64,000 nucleotides of DNA from Platynereis dumerilii (GCA_026936325.1 JAPTHN010000008.1:52059706-52123705), one strand, 5' to 3'; positions 35,045 through 47,221 are shown, counted from the first letter of the stretch. The notes: a model not told the origin generated them from the sequence alone. Made by a program: numbers and translations.

Positions 35045-36981
35045 CACGAGTGGAGTCACCTTTTGTTTGTGATGAGCTTGTGATGAGTAGATATACAGAG
35101 TGTGAAACTAGCATTTCACCTACTTTCATGGGCTCAAATGACACACATTGAAGTATTGACAAAGTCTTACCTGATGTTTTTCTTGCTCCATGCAACAGCC
35201 TTGTTGTATGGGGCAGGCCAAAGGTTGTTGTCACCTCTGTATTTTAATGAAAACCACCTCTTTCCAAAGCTAACACAGCTATATAGGGTCTTGGGCCTCA
35301 GCTAACAATGGCTGCCAGTGCCAATATCAGGGATAATCAAAACAACAGCCAAGGACAAAATTTAATTCTGAGATTTAGCAACAGGGGGTCAATCACTTCT
35401 AGACATGACAGCACCTGGTGAGAAACATAATTACAATCCACAGCTGCATTGCAATGGATCAATTGCTTTACTGTGACTAGATATGTGATAAAGAGAAATT
35501 ACTATTACAATGTCTTGCAAACGTGAATTATTACGAGCAATAAAGAAAATCATGACAGAAGGAAAAGCTCCATTTAGAAATTTAAAAAATCTCCTCTTCC
35601 AAACTTTTAGAGACCATGACATTTTTCTAAGACTCAGTTGACAGTAAGTAAAGACTGTAAAGTGGTCCAGGAGAAACTTAAAAGCTTCCCATTCATTTAC
35701 AAATGTCATGTGCATTAAAGTACAAGAAGTGTCAGGGGAAAACAGATCTAGATTATCACTCTGAAAATGTTACTGTGAGGTGCTGCCTCTGGTGGAAATA
35801 TGTGTGGTGTGTCACTCCATTTGTATGTCTAGCATATTTACTGCATGCCTTCCTTCAATATAGGCCTACTGACCACCCAAAATTCTATTTTACTAAAATT
35901 CCAGCTCCGTCCCTAGTAGGTTGCCATGTTGGTGAAATTTCGTGACAGAAGAATGAATTATGTAATCTGAGTGAACGTTTATGATTTTAAAAAATACACC
36001 AGATATACAATAATACATGCCTGCACATTATCAAGGGTTAATTATCTAATCATGCTGATGGGAAACTCTAAAAAAGTCAAAAGTATCTATTCTTTGCTAA
36101 CTCAGGAGCAAAAATTAAAAAAAGGCCCATCGTCTCACAACCATGCAGAGTAATGAAATAAAAATTAAGAGGCGACTTTCAGTTTGCTGACCTAAAAGTA
36201 ATGGCATAAATATTATCATTGACCAAAAGAAGCACACATGAACCTGTTTTTTTAGAAACATCTTCAAGCAACTACACAGGTCTTCAGGCTACCAGGACCA
36301 TATTTCAGTGCAGTACATGAAGTGAAGCCATGGAATGTCGGCTGGTATTATGTTGTACAAAATCAGTGTTGTGTGTTATCTTGCAAATCCTTGTTTCCAA
36401 GTGTAATATCAGATTACTATAATTAATGATTTTGTTGATGACAGTGATCACTTGGTTTGGAAGTGATCATCAGGTTTGGCCTTGTTTGTCATTTGACAGG
36501 TGTGTTGCTGTAATTTTGCTTAAAATTAGGCAGACAATTATAACAAAAATATCACCAGGCATGAAATAATTTTACAACAATTCCTGAATGATTTGCAACC
36601 AAGTAATTGATTACTTTGGACAAATCATTTTTCATCCAATCACAGCATTTGTTTATTTGCTGCAAAATCATTGATGCATGGATAGCTTCAGTGAGTTGGA
36701 TGTCCCTACATGAAATAGTAAATGAGTTGACTGCCTCCTTCAACAGGAGGATTTCTGTTTATAACTATGAAGCTGGCACCCATAAATGGATGAAATCATT
36801 GCAGAAATACACAATGATGGTGTTCAATTCGTTTTTCAGGTGGGTCATGCCTTATATAGATAATAATCACCTAACTAAATTGTATAAACAAATCTTTTAA
36901 CATGGCCGATATTCATACCCTTGTTAATAATATATCTACTCATCACAAGCTCATCACTAACAAAAGGTGACTCCACTCGTG
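35045..36981. mobile_element. 8-bp-TSD DNA transposon (hAT-like), 1.94 kb
   Basis: 51-bp inverted ends with one mismatch, beginning CACGAGTGGAGTCACCTTTT; perfect 8-bp duplication CTAAGGGC at 35037-35044 and 36982-36989. The empty site survives in copy A (27309-27331: TCTAAGGGCACCTACTTGG). A few frames of 60-97 codons occur inside (for example 36607-36900 plus) but none is recognisable as a hAT transposase, so the element is scored non-autonomous or decayed. Confidence 0.85.
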
Positions 36982-37614
36982 CTAAGGGCACCCACTTGGC
37001 ATTCATAACTAGTTTAGCCTACATTGTGACATCTTAGATCACAATTAAGACAATTATTTATAATTTCTTTAGAATTTTAGAGAGTGAACTCCTCTTTTCT
37101 GAAAGGGCCTTCATCAATCACAGCAAATGTAGCTCCACCCTCGTTTTTAAAAAAATCAACAGTCAAGAACACAAAATCTGGTGTGGCCTGAAATGCGGAC
37201 ATAAAAAATAAGTTATTAATAAGTTAAGTGAACCACAGGAAAAGTATCGTGTGCACTTGTCGGCTGTTCCTAAGACTGTGGACCATCCTTGTGTTTTGCG
37301 ATTCACAGTCAAATATCACCTATATAAACCAAAAAGTTGTATTCAATAACATGTGTAGAATTAAAATAATTCTTTTCCATGGACTGCATGATAAATCTGC
37401 ATGTGTTGTTGATTACCAAAGTTTAATTTAGTGATCTTAAACTTTAAGTACCAAACTCAAGGATGATTCACATTATTGTATTGGATGGATGATATTGTTT
37501 CAAAACAAAATGTGATTGTCTTTTTTTTTGTAGAAATTAAGCCCTTTATAAAAATTACAATGTAACAAAAATGAACTTCAGGTGAATAAGATCATCTTGA
37601 CATTACCCAAACAA

Positions 37615-39532
37615 AAGATACAGATAGATATGGTAAGTGCTGCCCTCTGATCCCTGATCTGAGTACTGATGAGGGTTGATTGACTAGATGGGAGAGAGTG
37701 AAGAAGTCCTCTACATGTTACATATTTGGGTCAAAATTTGGTGAGTCTGAAATTCTTGTCTCCGGTGTTTAACAATAATTCATGATGACAGAAAGGCACA
37801 TGCAGGACCTCTTGATGTCATTTGTCATAGACAAGGATATTAGCAAAACTTCTGACACTAAAAATATGAGGAAGGTTATTTTTATCCCATCCAAAAATAG
37901 CATTGAAGTGGCCAACCCCCCTGAAAATGGCCTGTCTCCACCAACATTTTCTTTGAAAGATTGCATCACAAAAAATTGTACAGGATCCTGATTCAATTAA
38001 ACTCTTCCATATATGGAGACTTGACTACCACTCTTCTAAAATATAATTTAAAATTTCTGAAATAATATCCTGTATAAGAGCAGGAGGTTGTTGTGTCCAT
38101 GTCTCCAATATTGCGTCATTAGCATCACACCAGTTTGGTTTCTTAATAAAAATGAAAGGGACGCACATTTTGTGAGAAAACCTTGTGTCTAATGTTGTCT
38201 GAGAACCAAAGAAAATAACTGCGCTATCTGTAGCTCTGTATCATTTATATAAACCAAAATATTTGAGTATTTCTGTTGGTATGTCGGTTGTCCTATCTTA
38301 ATTTGTCATTAGCAAACGCCTTGCTGCTCTATTTTGACTGCATATTTCTGGACCAGAATCAATACGAACATGCTTCTGGTGTTCATAAGATCATTTCATG
38401 CACAAATTGCCAGATTGCCAGTTTTGCACTGGTCCCTACAAAGATTTTTATCTTAATTATCATTAGCATCACGCTGTCATTAGCATCACAACAAAAAATG
38501 GCTTCTTTCCTTTACCTCACTAAAATTCTGTTGCAGGTGACAGGAGTTGAAATAGTGTTCAATATATATTATCAATTAATGTTTTAACAAAATATTACAC
38601 AGAATTTTTGCATTTTCATTGCATCTGACATGCCTAGTATGAATTTGACGGTTCTCTGAGATTACTAATCAAATATGGGGTGTCAGTGAGATTTTACCAT
38701 TGTCTAGCACCTGAAATATGGTTCAGCAAAGACATTGGGCACTGGAGGGGTAGTGGAGATCATTTTCGTTTTTCAGAATCCAAACTATTGGTGAAAAGAG
38801 TATTTTTGTTTCTGTTTGTAAATTTCTAGTTCAAGAAAATCTTCTATCTTAATAAGGATTGGTCATAGAGACCTGAAATATAGCTCAATGTTTGCAGAAT
38901 AGCCACTTTCCCATACGTTGGTAATACATTCTTCAGCTCTAAGTGGTGCGGATTTCAAGTTATAGGCATGATGCTAATGACACATATATTCGAAATTTAA
39001 TTGACCAAAATGCATTATCTCAAAAATAATTGGTGCTAGAGACCTGGAACTTGGCCTAAAATGTGCAAGCTACCTGCCTAATCATTGGTAATAGATTATT
39101 TAACCCTAAGTGGTCAGGATTTTTCAGTTATAAGTGTGATTTTAATGACAGTCAAAAAACATCACAGCTGTAAATATCACCTCATTACAGATCAGCAGAG
39201 CATTTGGGACCCTTGGACATGACAGTGCAGTGATAGCTGATTGTTTGACCTACCCAATGCCAACTAAAAACGGCATTTCTGGACAAAAAAAATTTCGAAA
39301 TTTTTTCAGCTGAAATTTCAAGGTTTTCAAATTTTGACCCATTTACCCCATGTGAGGGATCTTTTACTTGCCAAGCACAGACACTTTATATCCAATTTAA
39401 CATCTCATGCAAACAACATCCAGCTGATATTTATTTCGCTTTTGAAGGTTTACTGAAAATTTCAGGTTCCCCAACTGGAGTTCAAACTCAGCGGAGCAGG
39501 CAGGCACCTTAACCACTCTGCCAACCAGCAGC
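37615..39532 (-). mobile_element. tRNA-derived SINE, family 1, split by an insertion
   Basis: Tail half at 37615-37727 and body plus head at 39341-39532, minus strand. The two halves rejoin exactly at CATATTT/ACCCCATG as in the intact paralog at 28381-28706. Confidence 0.85.
37728..39340. mobile_element. DNA transposon with GGGTCAAAATTTG ends, 1.61 kb
   Basis: 13-bp perfect inverted ends GGGTCAAAATTTG, followed by weaker pairing around TGAAATTTC; 4-bp duplication ATTT at 37724-37727 and 39341-39344, proven by the uninterrupted SINE paralog. Superfamily uncertain: a 4-bp duplication with these ends is not diagnostic. Frames of 69 codons at 37782 and 103 codons at 38276 show no recognised domain. 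Confidence 0.8.
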
Positions 39533-40498
39533 CGGAACATTTTCAAACCTTCCACTTTCTATAGCTAAGCCTAAGGGTATTACACCATATCTTATTTGGG
39601 CTATTCGAGATCTTTTTTCTATGTTCTTAATGACTGTAATGAAATGTCCTACCATAGAATTTACAATTAGTATAAAAAGATATACACATTACATGAAGTA
39701 CATTGATCTTGATTTTCATTCTGAAATACAAAACCTACCCAGCAAGGAAGACTTCTCTCATGAGAAAGTATTTTACTTAGATGATACACTCACTTAACTT
39801 TCTGAGTGATAACCTGAAAAAATAAAGTAAGTTACTAGGCCATAGCTCATATTTCGTTTTGAATGAGAAATTAAAATTTTGATCGAAATAATGAAATCTT
39901 AATAGAAATAAAGTTTGAGACATAATTACTTTGTTTTCAAATCTTATCAAAAGTTACCATAATAAATATAATGTAACACTCCTGCGCATTGATTTCTACA
40001 AAAAGCCATAGAAACATTTAATTATATTACATGTGATACTATTGTATTATGTCATAATTCACTCATTCTGTGCTTGCTGTATCAGGAGGGAGTCTATACA
40101 ATAAGTATATTATGGTATCATAAATTAACTGTCACGAAAATAATGTGATGATACTTTTGATTTAATCTTCTCATATAAGTCACATAAAGTGAAGTCAACT
40201 TTTTTGGCATTCAGTTATAAATCTGCAAGCCCCACAACACAAATACAATAAAACCATTGTAACATATACACTGAGACTACATATACTTTACCTGGGTTGA
40301 TGGATAACTATCATATTTTATTTCTGGGTGTGGTTTTGTCTTTGTACTGTTTTTAATTCAAGAGATACCAAAATTAATCAACATTCTATGATTTCAATTT
40401 AAAATTTGCTTTTTTCAGAAGCTTTTTCTAAAGGGTATTGTCATAATCTGCCTTGTAAAATTTACAAGGAATTTATAACTTTCAATAAATGTAGGATA

Positions 40499-41974
40499 CA
40501 GATGATTTCATATTTGTAGACTTTCATGAAATAACAAAATTTCTGGTCTGACATCAGAAAATCCTGCCAGGTATTTGGTCATTTGCCCACTGCGTGTCAC
40601 TTTTTTAAAGCTTGCTTCAAGCAAGTGATGTTTGCTGGAAAAACGATGTAAAATTTTTTACCAATAGTATACTGCAAAGCCAATTCTGCATCGTAGCAGT
40701 TGTTCACACACGTCAAACCGCAATCCACATGAACTCTTTCATTTCTTCATGAACTTTTGTGTTTCGCACTCCTGTGTACAACTGTTGATTGTTCCAATTA
40801 ATACTAAATCAGTTTCAAGCTGACTCTAAATGGCTCCACATCTATTTTCACTAAATTCTCATGCCTTGACCAAAAGCATTGTCTATGACATCAGTAAGGG
40901 ACTATTAAGAATTTATGACTGGGTTGAGGGGGAGATGGGATTTTTTTTTTAACTGAGTGGGTGCTACATGTTTCAAGGGGGGAGGGCGCTACTAATTTTC
41001 ACCTTTTGTCCAGAATATATGTGCCTTGCAGGCTGAATAGAATTTTTGACTTGCGGGGGTAAAATGGGAGTTTTGCTCGACAGAGCACCAATTTTTCACC
41101 CATGTTTCAAGGGGGGGGGGGGTACTTGAACCTCACAACATGCTTAAGGGGGTAGGCTATAAAATTTTAATAAAGGAAAACGGGACGTACTAAAAATCCG
41201 CAAGGAATTTATGAGAGGTACAAATAAACATGAAACCAAAGGGGGGTATAAATTTTTGACAGAAAGTTAAAAAAAACTCCCAACCCCCCTTCCCTTGTCC
41301 CAGAATCATAAATTCTAAATGGTCCCTCAGGACAGGATGGTGGCCCACTGATGTGGCCAACATTCATAAGAAAATCACAGTGGGAATCAGATCAGGGACC
41401 CTGCGATTGGTAGCCCATTGTCCTTGCGCCTGAGCTGAGCCCCTCCTCTGAGAAAATGTTACATTATACAATTATAGACTCCGGTTGAGGTCAATATCAG
41501 GTTTTACGGACCTGACCGGTGATATTCACTGAGGCCGAAGGTCAGTCCAATCTTTTGCATTGTAAACTGTCAGGTCAATAACATCTTAACGGGAGGTGAA
41601 TATCATGATTTACGGACCTGCTCTGGACCAATCAGAGTGCATGTGGCTAGGGAGTCATGGAGCAATCACAATTATACATGTTTATTTTCTGTATAAACAT
41701 GGATCAAATGATCCCAATTGTCTGAATGCACAGTATTGGACTTGCAGAATGTGTGCACTAAAAATGTGTGAAACTCAAGCTGAAACTCTCACTTGAAACT
41801 GCTTAAGTCAGTCCCTGTTAGGAGATCAATGGCTTAGAATGCCATGGCCACCCATGTAAAACCCTATGCCACTTTTCAGGAGAGAGTGGTGTCATACCTT
41901 CTCTGGAACAATGAAAATTGCAAGAAAAATTATGTATTTTCTACCTCAAATGTCTACAAATATGAGATCATCTG
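40499..41974 (+). mobile_element. TA-flanked DNA transposon, copy 1 (1.48 kb)
   Basis: Inverted ends CAGATGATTTCATATTTGTA flanked by TA (40497-40498, 41975-41976). It contains a Harbinger-type MITE (40898-41326) and a tRNA-like segment on the minus strand at about 41345-41450. A second copy lies inverted at 45120-46362 with the same internal order. No transposase found, although TA target choice suggests Tc1/mariner-type mobilisation. Confidence 0.82.
40898..41326. mobile_element. Harbinger-type MITE, copy 2 (nested)
   Basis: Ends GGGACTATTAAGAATTTATG and the inverse of GGGACCATTTAGAATTTATG; TAA precedes the left end while the right flank is TCA. The same insertion is present in the inverted sister at 45569-45950, so it entered the TA-flanked element before that element copied itself. 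Confidence 0.8.
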
Positions 41975-42310
41975 TAACACGTTTGCTAACACACAAAAAT
42001 TCTAACATGGAATTTTCGACGGCACACTACAATCAGTGCGTTGGTCTTAAAATTGAGCAAAATGTATGAAAAATGGTGCAATTTAAATTAACAACTTTCC
42101 CTTTGTCTTTAAATTTGAGCAAGATTTGTGCTTTGATCTTAAGAATTAAGCAAAATTTATTATAAATTTCAAAGTTAAGTTAATGTTTTGCTTTGGTCTC
42201 AAAACTTGAGCAAAGCTGCATGGGTGCAGCGAGTTGTGATCTTCAACTGAAATATAAATTAAACACTCCCAACTGAACAGGTATACAATTTTTAAAAGTA
42301 GGTTGTGATA

Positions 42311-44138
42311 TACCTGATATTAGTTCTGTACAAACGTCGTTCAAATACTTAAATTAGAAAAGTCTGTCAGAAAAATTGGTCACAATGGTCAGAACTTTCT
42401 GGATGAGCCTGGTATTTTTGTACCGAATGCATGATAAAATAATGCCATTAACATGTAATTAATTTTGTTACAAATGGGCCAATGGTTTGTATGAAATCAT
42501 GACATGAAAGAACAGATGCTACACGGCTGTCTCTGAATGCCGTTGCGGGGCGGTCAGGCCAGATTTCCCCATCTTCCCTGAGGGGTGGTAAACTTGATTT
42601 GGCAGCCTCAAATGTGGGTCAACCAGAGGTAGTACCTTAACCTTAATATTATACCAAGGTGTATCGCTCAAGCTCCCCCTATGGGAAAATGACAGTAGTC
42701 GTGTGCGGTCATATTTGCGGAAGTTGCCATAAATAGTATTCTTGGGATATCCCATGGCCACCAGGCCTGTTTTTTGGTGGCTGGGAAACAGGCTATAGTA
42801 TGCTCACCAAAGGGAAGACTGAGGTTCCAATTTAATCAAGAGATGGCTCTGTGGTCTCCTAAATTCTGATTGGCTGTCAAAGGAAATTCCCTTGTGATGT
42901 TTGCTGATATGGGTGCACACATAGGTAAGATTCGCCAAACAAGGTTTATTGCGAGTCTAAATGCAGTGTAGTGGGCGAAAATCATCTCTAAGTGTAGCTG
43001 AGAGACTATAATCTCACAGAACCAACAAGAATGTTTTGAACGGCTGCTCCTTGAGCAATTTTAATCAATTTTCTATATTTGCACTCCACCAGGCGGCACT
43101 TGAGCCATACACCTTCCTCTCTATCTCTGGAACTGTTAAGCCATTGTGATCATTCCGCCTGTGGTCAAAAAAGTTTTTTTTGGAGGGCATTATGGGGTAT
43201 AAATCAGTTATGGCCTGAGGGCAGAAATCATTAGCACATAGCTTCGCTGTCCATTTAAAATTAAACTTCGACTACTGCAATATGCCACACATAAGCAGTT
43301 GGTTAAGACTTAGACCTTAATGTTATCAACTTGTCGCTGAACTTTAAAAGAAAACTGTTTTGTGATAAATTGCAAAACCTATGATAAAGGACCCAGCTAA
43401 TTTCACCAATTCTGGTCGGATTTTCATCAAATAAATGTTGAAATGTTGCTAATTCAGTGCCTTGGCACCTTCGGTCACATTTTACTGACATATAATGGTC
43501 ATTTTAACGGAGAGAATTAAAAAATATATACCTTCTCAGCTGTTAGTGCTACACCGTAAAATGATAGTGCACGCAGTGTGGCAGCGGCCTTTTTAAATTT
43601 CTTTAACCGTAGGCCAAAAAAAAGCTCCAATAGTCACCAAAATTTAATCAGATATTGTGTAGTACATATGAACACATCATGCCAAAGGAAATCTAAATCC
43701 ATCCTGTGGTTTTTGCAGGAATCAACTCACATACCCGCTAATGCTTCTCAGCAAAGCTAATGATGGAAATTGTATGCAAAAGTAGTAATTCCGATTAGAC
43801 ATGGCTTAAGTTAAAGTCGGCACCATTCATGTTGTGGCTTTGTAGCCTTTGAAATTATATAATCATATTAACAATAAATCCGGGGCGATTACGTTGATGT
43901 CAAGATTGCAGCAACTTTCTGTTAATGTTTATTTATTAGGTGTAACCAGGAAGCTTTCGTAAATTTAACAACAATTTTGTTACAGTGTGACGGTGACGTT
44001 CCTCAAATACTTTTAAACTAAAATCTGTCCTCCACAGGTGGCAGCTCGATGGCTTAATTCCTGGGTCCAGTGATTTTAGCAGGGCTCCTGGTGTCTTATT
44101 ATTTATTAAGTTAATTCAAGTGTAGCACCTAGCAAGTG
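42311..44138. other. No gene recognised upstream of the candidate host gene
   Basis: 42530-42790 is GC-richer and has an 80-codon minus-strand frame without recognised similarity. 43345-43455 is the end block of duplication copy B. Nothing else supported. Confidence 0.5.
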
Positions 44139-44145
44139 TATAAAG
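44139..44145 (+). promoter_or_regulatory. TATA-box candidate
   Basis: TATAAAG lies 42 bp before the ATG at 44187. A start site about 28 bp downstream would leave a leader of only some 15-20 nt. Sequence match alone; weak evidence in AT-rich DNA. Confidence 0.3.
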
Positions 44146-44186
44146 TAAAAACATGAAGTCACGCATATGTTATTTCAAGGTTCAAA

Positions 44187-44273
44187 ATGGAGAGTTCACA
44201 TGGCACTTGGGTCACTCTGGCTATAATTTTAAGTCTACAGGCAGTGGTCATTCATTCAGAAGAGACTGCAGCG
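44187..44273 (+). CDS. Candidate first exon: signal peptide of an MMP-like protein
   Basis: The ATG is in a good context (A at -3, G at +4). It opens 29 codons containing a classic signal peptide: a short polar start, a hydrophobic core WVTLAIILSLQAVVI, then a polar HSEETAA region where cleavage is likely after HS. The exon ends GCAGCG followed by a GTAGGT donor in phase 0. The frame closes a few codons into the intron, as expected. It is phase-compatible with the exon at 59958-60087, which starts in phase 0 on the same strand. A secreted metalloproteinase needs exactly such a leader. Too short to be certain on its own; linkage over a 15.7-kb intron is inference. Confidence 0.45.
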
Positions 44274-45119
44274 GTAGGTCAAACTTGATTACTAATGATA
44301 ATATAACAATATAATGCTCTTTATTAGTGACTGTCAATGTGTGACCCTGAAGAGTTTTTAGACTGAAGCCTTTACAACCGCTTTACATATAAATGGCATA
44401 ATAGAATGACCTCACAGTGCCTTGGGGCATAGGCCTGAAACTAAATGGGTTATGCATTCAGTAAATTTTTTAGGTGACTGATGAATTGTTTTGATTCAAA
44501 CTAACATAGTTTGAAGCTTTCAAGGTTGAATCTGGTCTTTATATATATTTCTTATCGTCATTCTGTTCAGTGCTCGAATTGAGGTGGGGGGGGGGTGTAC
44601 GGAGGAAGAAGCATGAAGTAGCAAATAAGGCCTAATCAGCATACAACAACCTCTTGTTATTTATACATCAGCAATCGGGTATTCAAGACTAATTTTCCAA
44701 GATAAAACATGCCTTTAAAATGCCCAGAATTAATTTTTAGAGCATCTGAAACTCTTCGGTAACAGGGCACCTCTGGTGGCCCGCTGGCGGCCCGCAGACT
44801 CCCGGCTACAAGGGCTTCAACCCTTTGGGCCTTGAAACTAAGAAACCCCCCCCCCCAAATAACATTGCCTTTTTCAACCACTGATTCTGTTATTGTTACG
44901 GGCAGTGTTATTTGCGACTACAGTTTGTGCAATCTGGTCTGAAAGTCATCTTTGTCAAACAAAAATAAAGTAATTCAACCTAATCAAATTCATCTTTTCA
45001 GGTTTTCATTCTGTCAGGGACTATCCCCAACAGTTTTCAGAGTTCCTCAGGCTTTTGTGTAATTCATCATTGGTTATGAGAGTCTTATAAAACTTTACTT
45101 TCCATAGAGCCCTATCTTA

Positions 45120-46362
45120 CAGATGATTTCATATTTGTAGACATTTGAGGTAGAAAATACATCATTTTTCTTGCAATTTTCATTGGTCGAGAGAAGGTAT
45201 GACACCGCTCTCTCCTGAAAAGTGACATAGCGTTTTACACGAGTGCATTCTAAGCCATTGATCTCCTAACAGAGACTGACTTTAGCAGTTTCAAGTGAGA
45301 GTTTCAGTTTGTGTTTCACACATTTTTAGCACACACAGTCTGCAAGTCCAATACTGTGCATTCAGATGATTGGAGTCAGGTGATCCATGCAATGACTGTT
45401 TATACAGAAAATAAACATGTGTAATTGCGATTGTAACATTTTCTCAAAAGAGGGGCTCAGCTAAGGCAGCGGGACAATGGGCTACCAATCGCGGGGTCCT
45501 TGATTTGATTCCCACTGTAATTTTCTTATGAATGTTGGCCACATGACTGGGCCACCATCCTGTCCTGAGGGACCATTCAAATTTTATGATTCTGGGGGGG
45601 GGGGGACGGAGGGTTGGGAGTTTCGTTGGAACTTTCTTCAAAAATTTATACTCCCGTTGGTTTTATGCTTATTTGTACCTCTCATACATGCCATGCAGGT
45701 TCTTAGTATACCCCTTTTCTTTTATTAAAATTTCATACCCCCCTAAAGCATGTTGTGAGTAATAAGTACCCCCCTTGAAACAGGTGTGAAAAATTGGTGC
45801 TGTGTCGGGCAAAACTCCAATTCCCCTCAACTCATAATTTCTATTTAGCCTGTAAGGCAAATTAGTACTGTGTCCCTTGAAGCATGTAGCACCCGCTCAG
45901 GTAAAACTCACATCTCCCCCTCAACTCAGTCATAAATTCTGAATAGTCCCTTACTGATGTCATAACAATGCTTTTGGTCAAGGCATGATAATTTAGTGTA
46001 AATAGATGTGAAGCCATTCAGAGTCAGCTTGAAACTGATTTAATATCAATTGAAACAATCAACAGTTGTATACAGGAGTGTGAAATACAACAATTCATGA
46101 AGAAATGAAAGAGTTCATGCAGATTGCGGTTTGACATGTGTGAACAACTGCCATAATACCAAGCTGGCCTTTGAGGTATACTATTGGTCAAAATTATGAC
46201 ATAATTTTTCCAGCAAACATCACTTGCTTGAAGCAAGCTGAAAAAAAGTGACATGCAGTGGGCAACTTGACCAATCACCTGGCAGGATTTTCTGATGTCA
46301 GACCAGAAATTTTGCAAAATATTTTGTTTTTTGAGAAATTTCTACAAATATGAAATCATCTG
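45120..46362 (-). mobile_element. TA-flanked DNA transposon, copy 2 (1.24 kb, inverted)
   Basis: Inverse-orientation sister of 40499-41974 with the same ends and TA flanks (45118-45119, 46363-46364), the same nested Harbinger-type MITE, and the same tRNA-like segment (GGGGCTCAGCTAAGGC... GATTTGATTCCC at about 45452-45520). It lies inside the first intron of the candidate MMP-like gene. Confidence 0.82.
45569..45950. mobile_element. Harbinger-type MITE, copy 3 (nested)
   Basis: Inverse sister of 40898-41326; GGGACC start and GTCCC end followed by TTA. Confidence 0.8.
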
Positions 46363-46950
46363 TAATGGCTTGGAACATAAGGATTTTATTTTTATGGTTT
46401 CAATATAATCAATTAACATTCTGCAGTAATAGAGATTTTAGGAAAATTCAAGTTTTGCTAAACACTGATTTCATGGAAAGATATTTTCCGCATTGAAATC
46501 ATGTCCTGTTCAGTGTACAGTTTAGCTTATACATGTACACTGTAAAAATGAATGTAATAATTTCAACTCAATACAGAATTTAAAGATTTGTAAATATTTC
46601 CAGTTGAAACAGAAATAGCCATATTTGGCAATATTCAATTGAGACTTGGTCTAAAAAAGCAACTATTAAAATTTGCTTTGTGGACTGTGCAGAGCTGACA
46701 GTATGATGTCATAGTGAGGCTGGTTGTGGATCATCCTTTTGTTTGATAGTTAAGGACCCACTAACCCAACTTTTATAATCAATTATACCATTCAACACCT
46801 CTGTCAGCCAATCATGAGCCAGTATTTCACTGCAATAAAACCCATATTCTTTGTTGTCCAGTTATCCTCCCATGGGAGAATAATAAAAAAAAAAAAAAAA
46901 AAACAACAGCAACAAATGACAAGTTTCAGTTTTGTCTTATGGTATAAGCC

Positions 46951-47051
46951 AGTTATTCACCGCGGGATCGGCAATATGTGTTTATCACAGCTCGGGCTAA
47001 CACCCTCGCTGGATAAATCACATATTGCCTCTCCCTAGGTGAATAACCTAT
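46951..47051. repeat. About 100-bp palindrome (small foldback element?)
   Basis: GTTATTCACC pairs with GGTGAATAAC, GGCAATATGTG with CACATATTGCC, and TTTATC with GATAAA, around a short GC-rich loop. Probably a very small MITE; target duplication not clear. Confidence 0.7.
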
Positions 47052-47221
47052 GCTTACACATGCTGAGACTGATTATGTATCCTGTAACAAACAATTATTT
47101 TAATCCTGTACATGTTATTTGATTTATTGATTACCACAGGTTGGTTTGGTAATCTATAGCTCTGCCATTTGCCAAACACAAGGATTGCCAAGGATGATGC
47201 ACCGACAGCCTCAGCATGACA

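Larger units (their letters stand above)
32238..43455 (+). repeat. Tandem segmental duplication, copy B
   Basis: Second copy, enlarged by insertions absent from copy A: 33333-33427, 34130-34298, 35045-36981, 37728-39340 and 40499-41974. These account for about 5.3 kb. The ancestral unit was therefore roughly 6-7 kb. Confidence 0.8.

Noticed and set aside
42519-42761. GC-richer patch considered as a small nuclear RNA or an exon
   Set aside because: Comparison by eye with U1-U6 and 5S core sequences found no match, and the 80-codon frame has no recognised features.
46540-46580. CACTGTAAAAATG as another CACTA-type end
   Set aside because: No inverted partner, subterminal words or target duplication found; the 12-bp word may be chance.
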